Notes: generated from the sequence alone by a model not told the origin. Positions 26,130-34,885 are shown, counted from the stretch's first letter. The stretch: DNA of 64,000 nucleotides from Aureimonas sp. AU20 (GCF_001442755.1 NZ_CP006367.1:1984001-2048000), one strand, 5' to 3'. Made by a program: numbers and translations.

Positions 26130-26147
26130 CCATGCACGAATGCATGG
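26130..26147. repeat. Tetraloop hairpin between small gene and hemA
   Basis: A perfect 7-bp stem (CCATGCA/TGCATGG) closes on CGAA on the plus strand (TTCG on the transcribed strand), an unusually stable loop. It lies 29 bases after the stop of the small gene and may end or stabilise its transcript. Confidence 0.5.
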
Positions 26148-26176
26148 CCCGCCTTACTAACAATCGGAGTAGGATC

Positions 26177-26341
26177 TCACTCCTCCTCGTCGTCCTCGGT
26201 CTCCATGACGCCTGGCCGCGCCGGTGCCTCGCTGCGCGCGCGCGCCTGCGCCTTGCGGCGGCGCAGGTTCTCCTTCAGCGTTTCTTCCAACCGCTTCTGG
26301 CGTTCGATCTTGGCGGGGTCGACGGGGGTGTGGGCGCACAT
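26177..26341 (-). CDS. Small charged protein of unknown function, 54 residues
   Basis: The translation MCAHTPVDPAKIERQKRLEE continues as a basic helix (TLKENLRRRKAQARARS) and ends in an acidic tail (METEDDEEE). The charge pattern and codon use look genuine, and similar tiny Arg/Lys-rich proteins occur in Rhizobiales from memory; no function is known. The ribosome-binding site is weak, with an in-frame TGA 12 codons upstream that bounds the start. It lies 138 bases before hemA on the same strand, with a tetraloop hairpin in between. Confidence 0.55.
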   Translation of the reverse strand: MCAHTPVDPAKIERQKRLEETLKENLRRRKAQARARSEAPARPGVMETEDDEEE

Positions 26342-26385
26342 GCCGCACAGTCTACAGAAGGGCGCCCCCTCGCATCAAGGTCACG

Positions 26386-27294
26386 TCAGCCCCGGTCCGA
26401 GCCGGCGAGGAAGCGTCGCAGGCCTTCGTCCAGCGTTTCCGGCGGCGTCCATCCGGCGCGGCGCAGTTTGGCGCCGTCCACGGCCAAGCCGGCGAACAGG
26501 CGCTGATAGGTCGCGCCCTTGCCGAGCGCTCGCGCCAGCTTGGCCGCCAGCCCCTGCGGAAGATCGAGCACCCGCGCCCGCCGGCCTCGAAGCCTGCGCA
26601 CGCGCGCTACGATCTCACCTAGCGAGAGTGCTTCGCTATCGGCGACGAGAAAGGTTTCGCCCGCAGCCCTGTCGCTGGCGAGGGCGAAGGCAAGAGCGCT
26701 GGCGGCATTGCCCAGCGACAGGAGGCTGCGGGGCGCGCCGCCGCCGAAGGGCAGCGGCAAGCCGCCTTGCGCCAGACGAAGCAGCGCCTGCACGCCGCCG
26801 CGCCCGCCCGGCCCATAGACGGGCGCAAGGCGCAGCACGCAAGGCTCGGTCCCTGTTTCGGCGAGCGCCCGGGCGAGGGCTTCCTCCGCCGCGAGCTTGG
26901 AGCCGGCATAGGCGTTCTGCGGCGCGGCCGCGTCGCTCTCGCGGATCGGGCGGGGGGAAAACGGGTGCACGAGCAGCGTGGAGGCCAGAACGAAGCGGCG
27001 CACGCCCTCGCGCGCGGCGCGCTCCGCCAGCGCCTTGGTGCCCGCGACATTCGCCCGCATCAGCGCCGCGTCGTCCTGCGCGGCAGCCGCGCCCCGCTCC
27101 GGGTTCAGCGCCGCCAGATGCACCACCGCATCGATGTCCACCGGCCAGCCGTCCCAGCTGCCCAGGGTCACCAGATCGGCAGGGAAGCCGTTTTCGCCCC
27201 GGCGCGGCGCGAAGACCTCGTGTCCCTGCGCCTCCAGAAGCGGGACGAGCGCCCGGCCGATGAAGCCCCGGCCGCCGGTGACGAGTATGCGCAT
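26386..27294 (-). CDS. NAD-dependent epimerase/dehydratase (extended SDR)
   Basis: A nucleotide-sugar epimerase or reductase of 302 residues. MRILVTGGRGFIGRAL is the NAD-binding GxxGxxG motif. VDIDAVVHLAALNPERG follows, then the active site ASTLLVHP and YAGSKLAAEEAL (YxxxK). PVYGPGGRGGVQALLRL and an APRSLLSLGNAASAL substrate segment are typical of WcaG/GalE-like proteins. ATG 27294 starts directly at the Rossmann strand. It is divergent from a sugar phosphotransferase gene (72-base gap), a pairing known for enzymes that prepare the first sugar of a repeat unit. The exact substrate is unknown. Confidence 0.85.
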   Translation of the reverse strand: MRILVTGGRGFIGRALVPLLEAQGHEVFAPRRGENGFPADLVTLGSWDGWPVDIDAVVHLAALNPERGAAAAQDDAALMRANVAGTKALAERAAREGVRRFVLASTLLVHPFSPRPIRESDAAAPQNAYAGSKLAAEEALARALAETGTEPCVLRLAPVYGPGGRGGVQALLRLAQGGLPLPFGGGAPRSLLSLGNAASALAFALASDRAAGETFLVADSEALSLGEIVARVRRLRGRRARVLDLPQGLAAKLARALGKGATYQRLFAGLAVDGAKLRRAGWTPPETLDEGLRRFLAGSDRG

Positions 27295-27366
27295 GGGTTC
27301 GACTTTCCCTGGTGCTCCGCCGCGCGCCGCTTGCCCTGACGCGCAAGTTGCGGCAATCGCTGCGTC

Positions 27367-27918
27367 ATGAAGCGTGTGTTCGACATTCTGGCAAGTCTCG
27401 CGGGTCTTCTCGCGCTCAGCTGGCTGATCGGTCTTCTCGTCATCCTGGTGCGCCGGGACAGCTCGGGGCCGGGCCTCTTCGCGCAGGAGCGGGTCGGGAG
27501 GCACGGCCGGCCCTTCATCTGCTACAAGCTGCGCACCATGCGCCAGGGCACGGCCTCGGTCGCCACGCATGAAATGTCGGCCTCCGCCGTGACGCCGCTC
27601 GGCGAGAACCTACGACGGTGGAAGCTGGACGAGTTGCCCCAACTCTGGAACGTCCTGCGCGGAGACATGAGCTTCGTTGGCCCGAGGCCGTGCCTGCCGA
27701 TCCAGCACGAGGTGATCGAGGAGCGGCAAAAGCGCGGCGTCCTGGCGCTTCGGCCGGGCATCACGGGCCTTGCGCAGGTCAGCGACATCGACATGTCGAC
27801 GCCGGTGCGGCTCGCCGAGGCGGACGCCGCCTATCTCGCCCAGCGCACGTTCGTCGGCGATCTCGTTTTGATCCTGAAGACGGTGACCGGCAGCGGGCAG
27901 GGGGATCATGTCCGATAG
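27367..27918 (+). CDS. Undecaprenyl-phosphate sugar phosphotransferase (WcaJ/PglC-like)
   Basis: An initiating transferase placing a sugar-1-phosphate on undecaprenyl phosphate at the inner membrane. It is the short monotopic form of 183 residues: KRVFDILASLAGLLALSWLIGLLVIL (reentrant helix), KLRTM, WKLDELPQLWNVLRGDMSFVGPRP (catalytic DE and phosphate-binding PRP) and LRPGITGLAQV. It lacks the four-TM N-terminal part of WcaJ. Its stop overlaps the start of the EEP gene by 11 bases. It may start the polymer assembled by the locus at 0-13 kb, which has no initiating enzyme in view; that link is inference. Confidence 0.93.
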   Translation: MKRVFDILASLAGLLALSWLIGLLVILVRRDSSGPGLFAQERVGRHGRPFICYKLRTMRQGTASVATHEMSASAVTPLGENLRRWKLDELPQLWNVLRGDMSFVGPRPCLPIQHEVIEERQKRGVLALRPGITGLAQVSDIDMSTPVRLAEADAAYLAQRTFVGDLVLILKTVTGSGQGDHVR

Positions 27919-28606
27919 GGCCGCGCTGCGCGTCGCGACCTGGAACATTCACGGCTTCCTGGGCGAAGGCAAGCGGCCCGATTTCGAGCGCACGCTGCGC
28001 CTCTTACGCGTCATCGACGCCGATCTTCTGGCCTTGCAGGAGGTCGATGCCCGCACCCATTTCGGGCGCGAGCCCTTCGCCTTCGAGCGGCTGCGCGAGG
28101 CGCTCGGCGACCATTGCGTCGAGGCGCGCCTGTTCGGCCCGCCGGGCCGGGACTACGGCCATCTCCTCTGGTCGCGCTATCCGCTGGAGCAGGCGCAGGT
28201 CCGCCCGCTGCCGGGACCCGGCTTCGAGCCGCGTGCGGTGATCGACGCGATGGCCGCGACGCCGCTCGGCCCGGTGCGGGTCCTCGCCACGCATTTCGGC
28301 TTGCGTCCGGTCGCGCGCCGCCGGCAGGCCGCCCTCCTGGCCCAACTCGTGCGGCCGGGCGAGACGAGCCTCGCGATGGGAGACTTCAACGAATGGCGCC
28401 TATCCGGCATGGTCGACCGGACGCTTCGCGCCGTGCTGACGCTCGCGGTGCAGCCGGCGAGTTGGCCGGCCAAGCGACCCCTGGTGCCGATGGACCGGCT
28501 CTATGCGAGCGCGGACCTGGCTCTTGCCCGCGCCGATGCCTTCCGCGAAGCCGCGCCGGCCTCGGACCACCTGCCGGTGGTCGCCGAGTTCCGGCGCGCG
28601 GGTTGA
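27908..28606 (+). CDS. Endonuclease/exonuclease/phosphatase (EEP) family protein
   Basis: A metal-dependent hydrolase of the DNase I-like fold, 232 residues. LRVATWNIHGF, LLALQEVDA (metal Glu), VLATHFGLRP, SLAMGDFNEW (Asp/Asn) and ASDHLPVVAEF (catalytic His) cover the family motifs in order. The substrate could be nucleic acid, a phospholipid or a phosphosugar. It overlaps the sugar phosphotransferase gene by 11 bases, so expression is coupled. The overlap hints at a lipid- or phosphosugar-linked role, but no motif proves it. Confidence 0.85.
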   Translation: MSDRAALRVATWNIHGFLGEGKRPDFERTLRLLRVIDADLLALQEVDARTHFGREPFAFERLREALGDHCVEARLFGPPGRDYGHLLWSRYPLEQAQVRPLPGPGFEPRAVIDAMAATPLGPVRVLATHFGLRPVARRRQAALLAQLVRPGETSLAMGDFNEWRLSGMVDRTLRAVLTLAVQPASWPAKRPLVPMDRLYASADLALARADAFREAAPASDHLPVVAEFRRAG

Positions 28607-28612
28607 CTCCGT

Positions 28613-30118
28613 TTAGCGGACCCAGCGCACGTCCGTCAGGTCGTTGGCGGGGATCGGTTCATTGCGCCAGAGGCCTTGCAGATCGGCGTTCCAAAGGCCG
28701 AGCTTTGGCATGACGAAGAGAAACAGCGCGGGCAGATCGCGCGCCAGGATCTCCTGCGCCGTGCCGTAGAGCGCGAGGCGGGCCTTGTCGTCCATCGTGC
28801 GCTCGGCCTCGTGGATGACCTTGCTGAACTCCGGGCTGGCATAGCCGAAATAATAATCGGGCCGGGCGTAGATGCCGATGTCCAGCGGCTCGGCATGGGC
28901 GACGATCGTCATGTCGAAGTCGTGGCCCTTCAGCACCTGATCCACCCAGACGGCGGGAAATTCGGTGGGCACGATGCGAAGCGTGACGCCGATCTCGGCG
29001 AAGAAGGCCTGGAGGATTTCGGACGAGCGGGTGGCATAGCTCATCTGCGGCATGCGGATGGAAAGCTCGAACCCTTGGGGATAGCCGGCCTCGGCCAGAA
29101 GCACCTTGGCACCGGCGGGGTCGTAGGGCACTTCCGCCGACAGATCGCGATAGCCCGGATCGTTCGGTGTGTAATGGCTGCCGATCGGCGTGCCGAAGCC
29201 GCCCCAGGCGCCGTCGATCAGCGTCTTGCGATCCACCGCCATCATCAGAGCGCGCCGCACGCGCGCGTCGTTTAAGGGCGTGCGCCGGTTGTTGAGCCCG
29301 GCCACGACCTTCAGCTCCGTATTGCCCACGGCCTGTGTGAATTTCGGGTCGTCCTTGAAGCCGTCGTAAAGTTCCGGCGCGCCGAACTCGGGAAAGGCGT
29401 CGACATCGCCCGCGCGCAGCGCCGCCGCCTGCGCGCTCGGGTCGCTGATGAAGCGGAAGGTGGCGCTCGCCAGGGCGGGCCGGTCCTCGCTGTTCCAATA
29501 GGCGTCGAAGCGCTCCAGCCGCAACCGGTCGCCCGGGCGCCACTCGGCGAAGCGGAACGGGCCGGTGCCCACGGGCTTGGTCCGGTTTGTCTCCGCGCTG
29601 CCGGGTTCCACCATCACGGAGGACGGCCAGCCCAGCCAGTAGAGAAGATTGCCCGAGGGCTCTGCGAGCGTCACAACCAGCGTGGTCGGGTCGGGCGTTT
29701 CCACCCGTTCGATCACCGAGAAGAACGCCTTTTGGGGATTGGTCGAGCCTTCGCCACGCGCTCGGTCGAGCGAGAACTTCGCGGTGCCCGAATCGAAGGC
29801 CGCGCCGTTTTGGAAGCGCACGTTCGCCCGCAGCTTGAAGGTCAGCGTCCGTTGGTCCTCGCTCATGGTCCAGCTCGTGGCGAGCTGCGGCAGCACCTTG
29901 CCGGTCTCGTCGATCCGCGTCAGCCCTTCGAAGACGTTTTGCCAGACGACCTGGCCGATCGCCACCGGCGCGGCCACGGTCGGATCGAGGCCGGCGGGCT
30001 CGATGCCCATTCCAATGGTCACGTCGTCGCGTGGCGCGGCACTCGCCAGCCCGCCCGCGCCAAGTATGAGCGCGGCGGCGAGGAGGGCAGGCCGGAAGAT
30101 CGGACGGCGCAGAGACAT
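28613..30118 (-). CDS. Family 5 ABC solute-binding protein (DppA/OppA-like)
   Basis: A periplasmic receptor of 501 residues. A signal peptide ends at ASA-AP after LLAAALILGAGGLAS. The SBP_bac_5 pattern follows: IGMGIEPAGLDPTVAAP, VWQNVFEGLTRIDETGKVLPQLATSW, RFQNGAAFDSGTAKFSLDR and RRALMMAVDRKTLIDGAW. No permease or ATPase of this class is nearby, so it is an orphan component. It is divergent from the siderophore-interacting reductase across a region with a TGA-N9-TCA iron box, so an iron-chelate or peptide ligand is plausible but unproven. ATG 30118 follows GAGGGAA. Confidence 0.88.
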   Translation of the reverse strand: MSLRRPIFRPALLAAALILGAGGLASAAPRDDVTIGMGIEPAGLDPTVAAPVAIGQVVWQNVFEGLTRIDETGKVLPQLATSWTMSEDQRTLTFKLRANVRFQNGAAFDSGTAKFSLDRARGEGSTNPQKAFFSVIERVETPDPTTLVVTLAEPSGNLLYWLGWPSSVMVEPGSAETNRTKPVGTGPFRFAEWRPGDRLRLERFDAYWNSEDRPALASATFRFISDPSAQAAALRAGDVDAFPEFGAPELYDGFKDDPKFTQAVGNTELKVVAGLNNRRTPLNDARVRRALMMAVDRKTLIDGAWGGFGTPIGSHYTPNDPGYRDLSAEVPYDPAGAKVLLAEAGYPQGFELSIRMPQMSYATRSSEILQAFFAEIGVTLRIVPTEFPAVWVDQVLKGHDFDMTIVAHAEPLDIGIYARPDYYFGYASPEFSKVIHEAERTMDDKARLALYGTAQEILARDLPALFLFVMPKLGLWNADLQGLWRNEPIPANDLTDVRWVR

Positions 30119-30233
30119 GAGGCGAGTTTCCCTCGTCTGAAAACGGACCACGAGGCCGCAGGCGGGGGCCCCGGCTTGGGCGTGCAACGCAACACAAACC
30201 GGCACGAAAGTCGAGCCGCGCGCCAGTTTAGAA

Positions 30234-30251
30234 ACATGATAATCTAAGTCA
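30234..30251. promoter_or_regulatory. Putative RirA-type iron box, divergent SBP/SIP promoter region
   Basis: AACATGA followed by nine bases and TCAGCTT contains TGATAATCTAAGTCA, an exact TGA-N9-TCA iron-responsive operator pattern of Rhizobiales. The left arm and the following TA are identical to the site before the TonB receptor at 37117. It lies about midway between the two divergent start codons. Confidence 0.6.
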
Positions 30252-30358
30252 GCTTTATTGACGAGGTGAGGCCGGGCGAGCTAGTCCAACCGCAGTTGAA
30301 ACTCTGCGATCAACTTCGCGCATAACCCAGGCGCGAAGTCACGACGAGCGGGAGCCTT

Positions 30359-31450
30359 ATGACATCAGCTCTTCTGGCGCGACTTTCCCTGCCCCTGGAC
30401 GATCCGCACTGGTTCTGGGCGCAACTGTCCCGCCGCCTGCAGGACGACGTGCCGGAAACCTTCGATCCCGAAGGCGAGACCCTGTTGCCGGTCTACGGCT
30501 CGCTGGCCCGCATCCGCTTCGCGGACCGAGGCGTGACCATCGCGTTGGAGGGTGATGACGCTGCCCAGCACGGCGTCGCCAAGGGCATCGTCTCCTACTA
30601 CATGCAGGCGGTGTTCGGCGCGGACTGCCCGCCGCTGGAATGGACAGGCGACGGCGCCGGCATGACGGAGCTGCCGCATTTTCGCGAGCTCCGCGTCGTC
30701 TCGGCCGAGAATATCTCCCCCAGCATGCGCCGCGTTCATCTGGCGGGCGAGAAGCTGGAGCGCTTCGCCAGCGGTGGGCTGCATGTGCGCCTCCTGCTTC
30801 CGCCCGAAGGCCGCGAACCGGTCTGGCCGAAGGCCGGCCCTGCCGCGCTGCCGATCTGGCCCGAGGGCGAGGATGCGTTGAAGACCCGCGTCTACACCGT
30901 TCGCAGCGTCGATCCCGCTGCGGGGCGTCTGGCGGTGGATGTCGTGCTGCACGATCCGCCGGGCGTCGGCTGCCGCTGGTCGCGCCTCGTGCAGCCGGGC
31001 GACCGGGTCGGGATGCTCGGCCCCGGCGGCGGGGATATTCCGCCGTCAGACTGGGTGCTGGTGCTCGGCGACGAAAGCGCGCTGCCCGCCATCGCCCGCT
31101 CGCTGGAAGAGATGCCGATCGAGGCGCGGGGGGAGGTGTTCATCGAGGTGGACGGCCCGTCCGACGAGCTGGCGCTCCAGAAGCCCGACGGCATCCGGCT
31201 TCATTGGCTGCATCGCACGGGCCGCCCGGCGGGCACGACCACGCTTCTGGTCGACGCGGCACGCGCCGTCACCTGGCCGGGTGGGCCGAATGTCTTCGTT
31301 TGGGCGGGGTCCGAGTTCAACTCCTTCAAGGACATCCGGCGCTTCTGCCGCAAGGAGCGCGGCCTGAAGCGCAACCAGCATCTCGTCGTCGCCTATTGGC
31401 GTCGCGGCCTGACGCAGGACGCCGAAAGCGAAGACACGCAGGAGAGCTGA
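30359..31450 (+). CDS. Siderophore-interacting protein (FAD-dependent ferric reductase) with DUF2218 domain
   Basis: A cytoplasmic flavoprotein that reduces ferric siderophores to release iron. The N-terminal DUF2218 covers about residues 1-100. The FAD-binding domain holds LRVVSAENISPSMRRVHLAG and the flavin motif TRVYTVRS. The NAD(P)-binding SIP domain reads WVLVLGDESALPAIARSLEEMP and ends with FVWAGSEFNSFKDIRRFCRKERGL and HLVVAYWRRG. The length of 363 residues is normal for a DUF2218-SIP fusion. It lies about 110 bases downstream of the iron box and is followed by an ABC exporter-type gene after 223 bases. Confidence 0.93.
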   Translation: MTSALLARLSLPLDDPHWFWAQLSRRLQDDVPETFDPEGETLLPVYGSLARIRFADRGVTIALEGDDAAQHGVAKGIVSYYMQAVFGADCPPLEWTGDGAGMTELPHFRELRVVSAENISPSMRRVHLAGEKLERFASGGLHVRLLLPPEGREPVWPKAGPAALPIWPEGEDALKTRVYTVRSVDPAAGRLAVDVVLHDPPGVGCRWSRLVQPGDRVGMLGPGGGDIPPSDWVLVLGDESALPAIARSLEEMPIEARGEVFIEVDGPSDELALQKPDGIRLHWLHRTGRPAGTTTLLVDAARAVTWPGGPNVFVWAGSEFNSFKDIRRFCRKERGLKRNQHLVVAYWRRGLTQDAESEDTQES

Positions 31451-31561
31451 CGCGCCGATCGCGCGCTGGCCAAAAGACGCTTGTGGTCGGTCGGGGCAGG
31501 AGCTGTCGGGAAAGTGCGCTCGCCCGAAAGCCGCCGGCAATAGGCTTTGCGCTTCAAGACG

Positions 31562-31590
31562 TTGACAGGCGAAGTCCTGATTTCTACAGC
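31562..31590 (+). promoter_or_regulatory. Candidate promoter of the ABC exporter gene
   Basis: A perfect -35 hexamer TTGACA (31562-31567) and TACAGC (31585-31590) are 17 bases apart, about 85 bases before the ATG. The -10 match is weak. Confidence 0.4.
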
Positions 31591-31673
31591 CCGGTACGGG
31601 ATGATTGCGCCTCCGGCGCCCATGTCGCCGAATGGCCCATCCATCCCCGATCATGCCGAAAGGACGAAGGCCG

Positions 31674-33416
31674 ATGTTGTCGCGCTTCTTCAGCTATTAC
31701 GCGCCCTGGCGCGGGCTGTTCATTCTCGATTTCTCCTGCGCGGTGCTGGCCGGCCTACTCGAACTCGGCTTTCCCGTCGCCGTGAAGGTTTTCGTCGACA
31801 CGCTTCTGCCGAGCGGGCAGTGGGGCCTCATCGTCCTCGCCTCGCTGGGGCTTCTCGTGATCTATGTCCTCAACACCGGTCTCAACGCGATCGTGACCTA
31901 TTGGGGGCACATGCTCGGGATCAACATCGAGACGGAGATGCGGGCCAAGGCCTTCGACCATCTGCAGAAACTTTCCTTCTCTTTCTTCGACAACCAGAAG
32001 ACCGGCCATCTCGTCGGCAGGCTGACCAAGGACTTAGAGGAGATCGGCGAAGTCGCCCATCACGGGCCGGAGGATCTCTTCATCGCCGTCATGACCTTCG
32101 TCGGCGCCTTCCTGCTCATGCTCTGGGTGCATCCGCAGTTGGCTCTGATCACCGCCGTGATCGTGCCGATCGGCACCTGGGCGACGACCCATTACGGCGC
32201 GCGGATGACCCGCACTTGGCAGTCCATCTACATGAGCGTCGGCGACTTCAACGCCCGCATCGAGGAGAATGTCGGCGGCATTCGGGTGGTGAAGAGCTTC
32301 GCCAACGAGGCGCACGAGCGCTCGCTCTTCGCGGTCAACAATCAGGGATATCGCGCGCGCAAGCTCGATGCCTATCGCATCATGGCGGTCAGCCAGTCGC
32401 TGAACTACCTCTCGATGCGCCTGACGCAGATCGTCGTGATGGTGGCAGGCACCTGGTACGTCATCTCGGGCGATCTGTCCTATGGCGGCTTCGTCGGCTT
32501 CCTGCTGCTCGTGAACGTCTTCTTCCGCCCGGTGGAGAAGATCGCGGCCGTTCTGGAGTCCTATCCCAAGGGCATCGCGGGCTTTCGCCGCTATCTCGAT
32601 TTCATCGACACGCAGCCCGACATCGCTGACGCGGCGGATGCCGTGCCCCTGCCGGCCGGCCCGGGCGCGGTGGAGTTCCGCAAGGTCGAATTCGGCTATC
32701 CCTCGCGCGGCGCTGTCCTGAAAGGCATCGATCTCAGCATTCGGCCGGGCGAGACGGTGGCCTTCGTCGGCCCCTCGGGCGCCGGCAAGACGACGATCTG
32801 CTCGCTCGTGCCCCGTTTCTACGACGTGTCCGCCGGCGCCATCCTGATCGACGGTCTGGACGTGCGCCAAACCACGCTGGATTCGCTGCGCCGGCGCGTC
32901 GGCGTCGTCAGCCAGGACGTGTTCCTGTTCGGCGGCACGGTGCGGGAGAACATCGCCTATGGCCGGCTCGGAGCCTCGGAGGAGGACATCGCGCGGGCCG
33001 TGGAGCGCGCCCATCTCGGCGACACGATCGCCGCCCTGCCACAGGGACTGGATACGGTGGTCGGCGAGCGCGGCGTCAAACTCTCCGGCGGCCAGAAGCA
33101 GCGCCTGTCAATCGCGCGCATGTTCCTGAAGAACCCGGACATTCTGATCCTGGACGAGGCGACCTCGGCGCTCGACACCGAGACCGAGCGCATGATCCAG
33201 GCCTCGCTCGGTGAACTGGCAGAAGGGCGCACGACAATGGTGATCGCCCATCGCCTGTCCACCATCCGCCATGCCGACCGGATCGTCGTCGTCTCCGACG
33301 GGCGCATTCTGGAGGAGGGGAGCCACGCGGCGCTGCTGGAGCGAAAGGGAGCCTATGCCAGGCTCGTGGAAGCGCAGAACGGCATTTTCAACGACGAGCG
33401 CGAAGCTGCCGAATGA
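31674..33416 (+). CDS. ABC transporter, fused permease and ATPase (exporter type)
   Basis: A half-transporter of 580 residues with a six-TM domain (about 1-310) then an ATPase domain. It has Walker A GPSGAGKTT, Q-loop VSQDVFLFGG, signature LSGGQKQR, Walker B ILILDEATS and H-loop AHRLST; it is expected to work as a homodimer. ATG 31674 is preceded by AAGGACGAAGG, and two upstream ATGs lack a site. It stands between the siderophore reductase and the receptor region, so siderophore or iron-chelate handling is possible. Lipid or drug export cannot be excluded. Confidence 0.9.
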   Translation: MLSRFFSYYAPWRGLFILDFSCAVLAGLLELGFPVAVKVFVDTLLPSGQWGLIVLASLGLLVIYVLNTGLNAIVTYWGHMLGINIETEMRAKAFDHLQKLSFSFFDNQKTGHLVGRLTKDLEEIGEVAHHGPEDLFIAVMTFVGAFLLMLWVHPQLALITAVIVPIGTWATTHYGARMTRTWQSIYMSVGDFNARIEENVGGIRVVKSFANEAHERSLFAVNNQGYRARKLDAYRIMAVSQSLNYLSMRLTQIVVMVAGTWYVISGDLSYGGFVGFLLLVNVFFRPVEKIAAVLESYPKGIAGFRRYLDFIDTQPDIADAADAVPLPAGPGAVEFRKVEFGYPSRGAVLKGIDLSIRPGETVAFVGPSGAGKTTICSLVPRFYDVSAGAILIDGLDVRQTTLDSLRRRVGVVSQDVFLFGGTVRENIAYGRLGASEEDIARAVERAHLGDTIAALPQGLDTVVGERGVKLSGGQKQRLSIARMFLKNPDILILDEATSALDTETERMIQASLGELAEGRTTMVIAHRLSTIRHADRIVVVSDGRILEEGSHAALLERKGAYARLVEAQNGIFNDEREAAE

Positions 33417-33444
33417 AGGTCGGCTTGCGACGCTGGGGCAAGTC

Positions 33445-34629
33445 CTAAGCCGCCAGAGTGCAGACCGGCGGGGCGTCCATCGATGCGCCCGCTTGCGCGA
33501 CGTCCGACGCTGTCGCCACGCGGTTTCGGCCGAGCTCCTTGGCGAGGTAGAGCGCTTTGTCCGCCTGGGCGAACAGGGCCGTCCGACTGGCCGTACCCGC
33601 ACCATCGGAAATCGCGAGGCCGACGCTGGTCGAGACGATGATTGTTTCGCCCTTCCAGCGGATCTGCTGCGTGGACAAAGCCAATCTGATTTCCTCCGCT
33701 AGACGGAGCGCATGCTCCGTCCGACCGGGCGGAATGTAGAGAACGAACTCCTCTCCGCCGATCCGGGCCGGGATTTCGCCTTCGCCGACGAAGCGCTCTA
33801 ACAGCCGGGCGAACGTGATCAGCACATGATCGCCGGCGGGATGCCCGTAGCGGTCATTGATCTGCTTGAACAGGTCAAGGTCGAACAGGGCGAGCGCCCC
33901 ACCCGCCGGAATGGTGGAGGGAACCAGAACCCGGAACCCCTGCCGGTTCAGGGTGCCGGTCAGAGCGTCGGTCAGGGACGAGCGCCGATAGAGTTCCTCG
34001 CGGCGCTCACGCACGAAGGACACGACCAGGGCGGCGATAGCGAAGTTCAGCATCATCGTCGCGGCGAAGACGATGGAAATCGTGTCGGGCGTGGCGAGGC
34101 CCAGCGCGAGCAGGGGCATCTGACCGCCATACAAGGCGGCGCAGGTCAGGAAGGAAGCCGCCAGCGGCATTCGAGACGGCAAGGGTTCACTGCGGCGGTT
34201 GGTGAGAAGTCCCAGGCCGGCGAAGAGCGAGCCGGCGGCGGACGTGCCGTGAAAGATCAGGGCTCGGAACACGTCGTCCGCAAAAACGGAGGTCAGGAGG
34301 CCGACGCCCAGCATGAGAGGCGTGAGAAGGAAAGCCCAGCAAAGGGCGCCGACGCGCCGGTCGAGCCGCCGCGTTCCCAGGCAAAGGAGCGTGTAGGCGC
34401 AGACGCCGAGGGCAATGCTCGTGTCGCGCCAAAGGGTGGGGGGAATGAGATTGTGTTCGCCCAGCCCCGCTAGCAGGGCACCGATGGCGAGCGTGGCGAA
34501 GGCGGAGGCGATCATCGCCACGGCGGGAGGCCGATCCACCCGAAACCAGAGCAGAAGCAGCGTTCCGCTTCCCGCCAGCAGCGAGGTTTTGTGGAGGAGG
34601 ATCACGGTCCCAAGGTCAAGCGATGTCAA
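33445..34629 (-). CDS. Membrane-bound diguanylate cyclase (GGDEF)
   Basis: Makes cyclic di-GMP from two GTP. About six or seven N-terminal TM helices (residues 8-215) form a sensor-like region. The GGDEF domain spans about 225-375: LTDALTGTLNRQGF, FDLDLFKQINDRYGHPAGDHVL and the active-site loop IGGEEF (GGEEF variant, catalytic). The RxxD inhibitory site upstream is replaced by a GEGE-like stretch, so product inhibition is probably absent. There is no EAL domain. It is convergent with the ABC exporter gene, 28 bases apart. The signal sensed is unknown. Confidence 0.9.
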   Translation of the reverse strand: MTSLDLGTVILLHKTSLLAGSGTLLLLWFRVDRPPAVAMIASAFATLAIGALLAGLGEHNLIPPTLWRDTSIALGVCAYTLLCLGTRRLDRRVGALCWAFLLTPLMLGVGLLTSVFADDVFRALIFHGTSAAGSLFAGLGLLTNRRSEPLPSRMPLAASFLTCAALYGGQMPLLALGLATPDTISIVFAATMMLNFAIAALVVSFVRERREELYRRSSLTDALTGTLNRQGFRVLVPSTIPAGGALALFDLDLFKQINDRYGHPAGDHVLITFARLLERFVGEGEIPARIGGEEFVLYIPPGRTEHALRLAEEIRLALSTQQIRWKGETIIVSTSVGLAISDGAGTASRTALFAQADKALYLAKELGRNRVATASDVAQAGASMDAPPVCTLAA

Positions 34630-34771
34630 AACGGCCCCGTCGCAATAGGACGTATGCGACCGACGGCAAGACCCGGGCTCGCATCAAGATGAGCGAGATA
34701 TGATCGTTGTCTCCCTAAGAAAGCCCTAAGCGGCATAAACCGGAGATTGCGGCTGCGCCGAAAAGGCGAAT

Positions 34772-34799
34772 GACGGCGCTGCAGAGCGCAGCCGCCGTC
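34772..34799 (-). terminator. Possible terminator after the TonB receptor gene
   Basis: A hairpin (arms GACGGC plus GCTGC, one bulged base, 5-base loop) lies about 85 bases past the receptor stop. On the minus strand ATTCGCCTTTT follows. It is weak but well placed. Confidence 0.35.
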
Positions 34800-34885
34800 G
34801 CCTCCACAGTCTGTCCCTGGAGACCTTTCATGTCGCCGCGAAAGGAATTGGGATGGCCTCCGCCAGAGAGACGGAGACCACGCAC

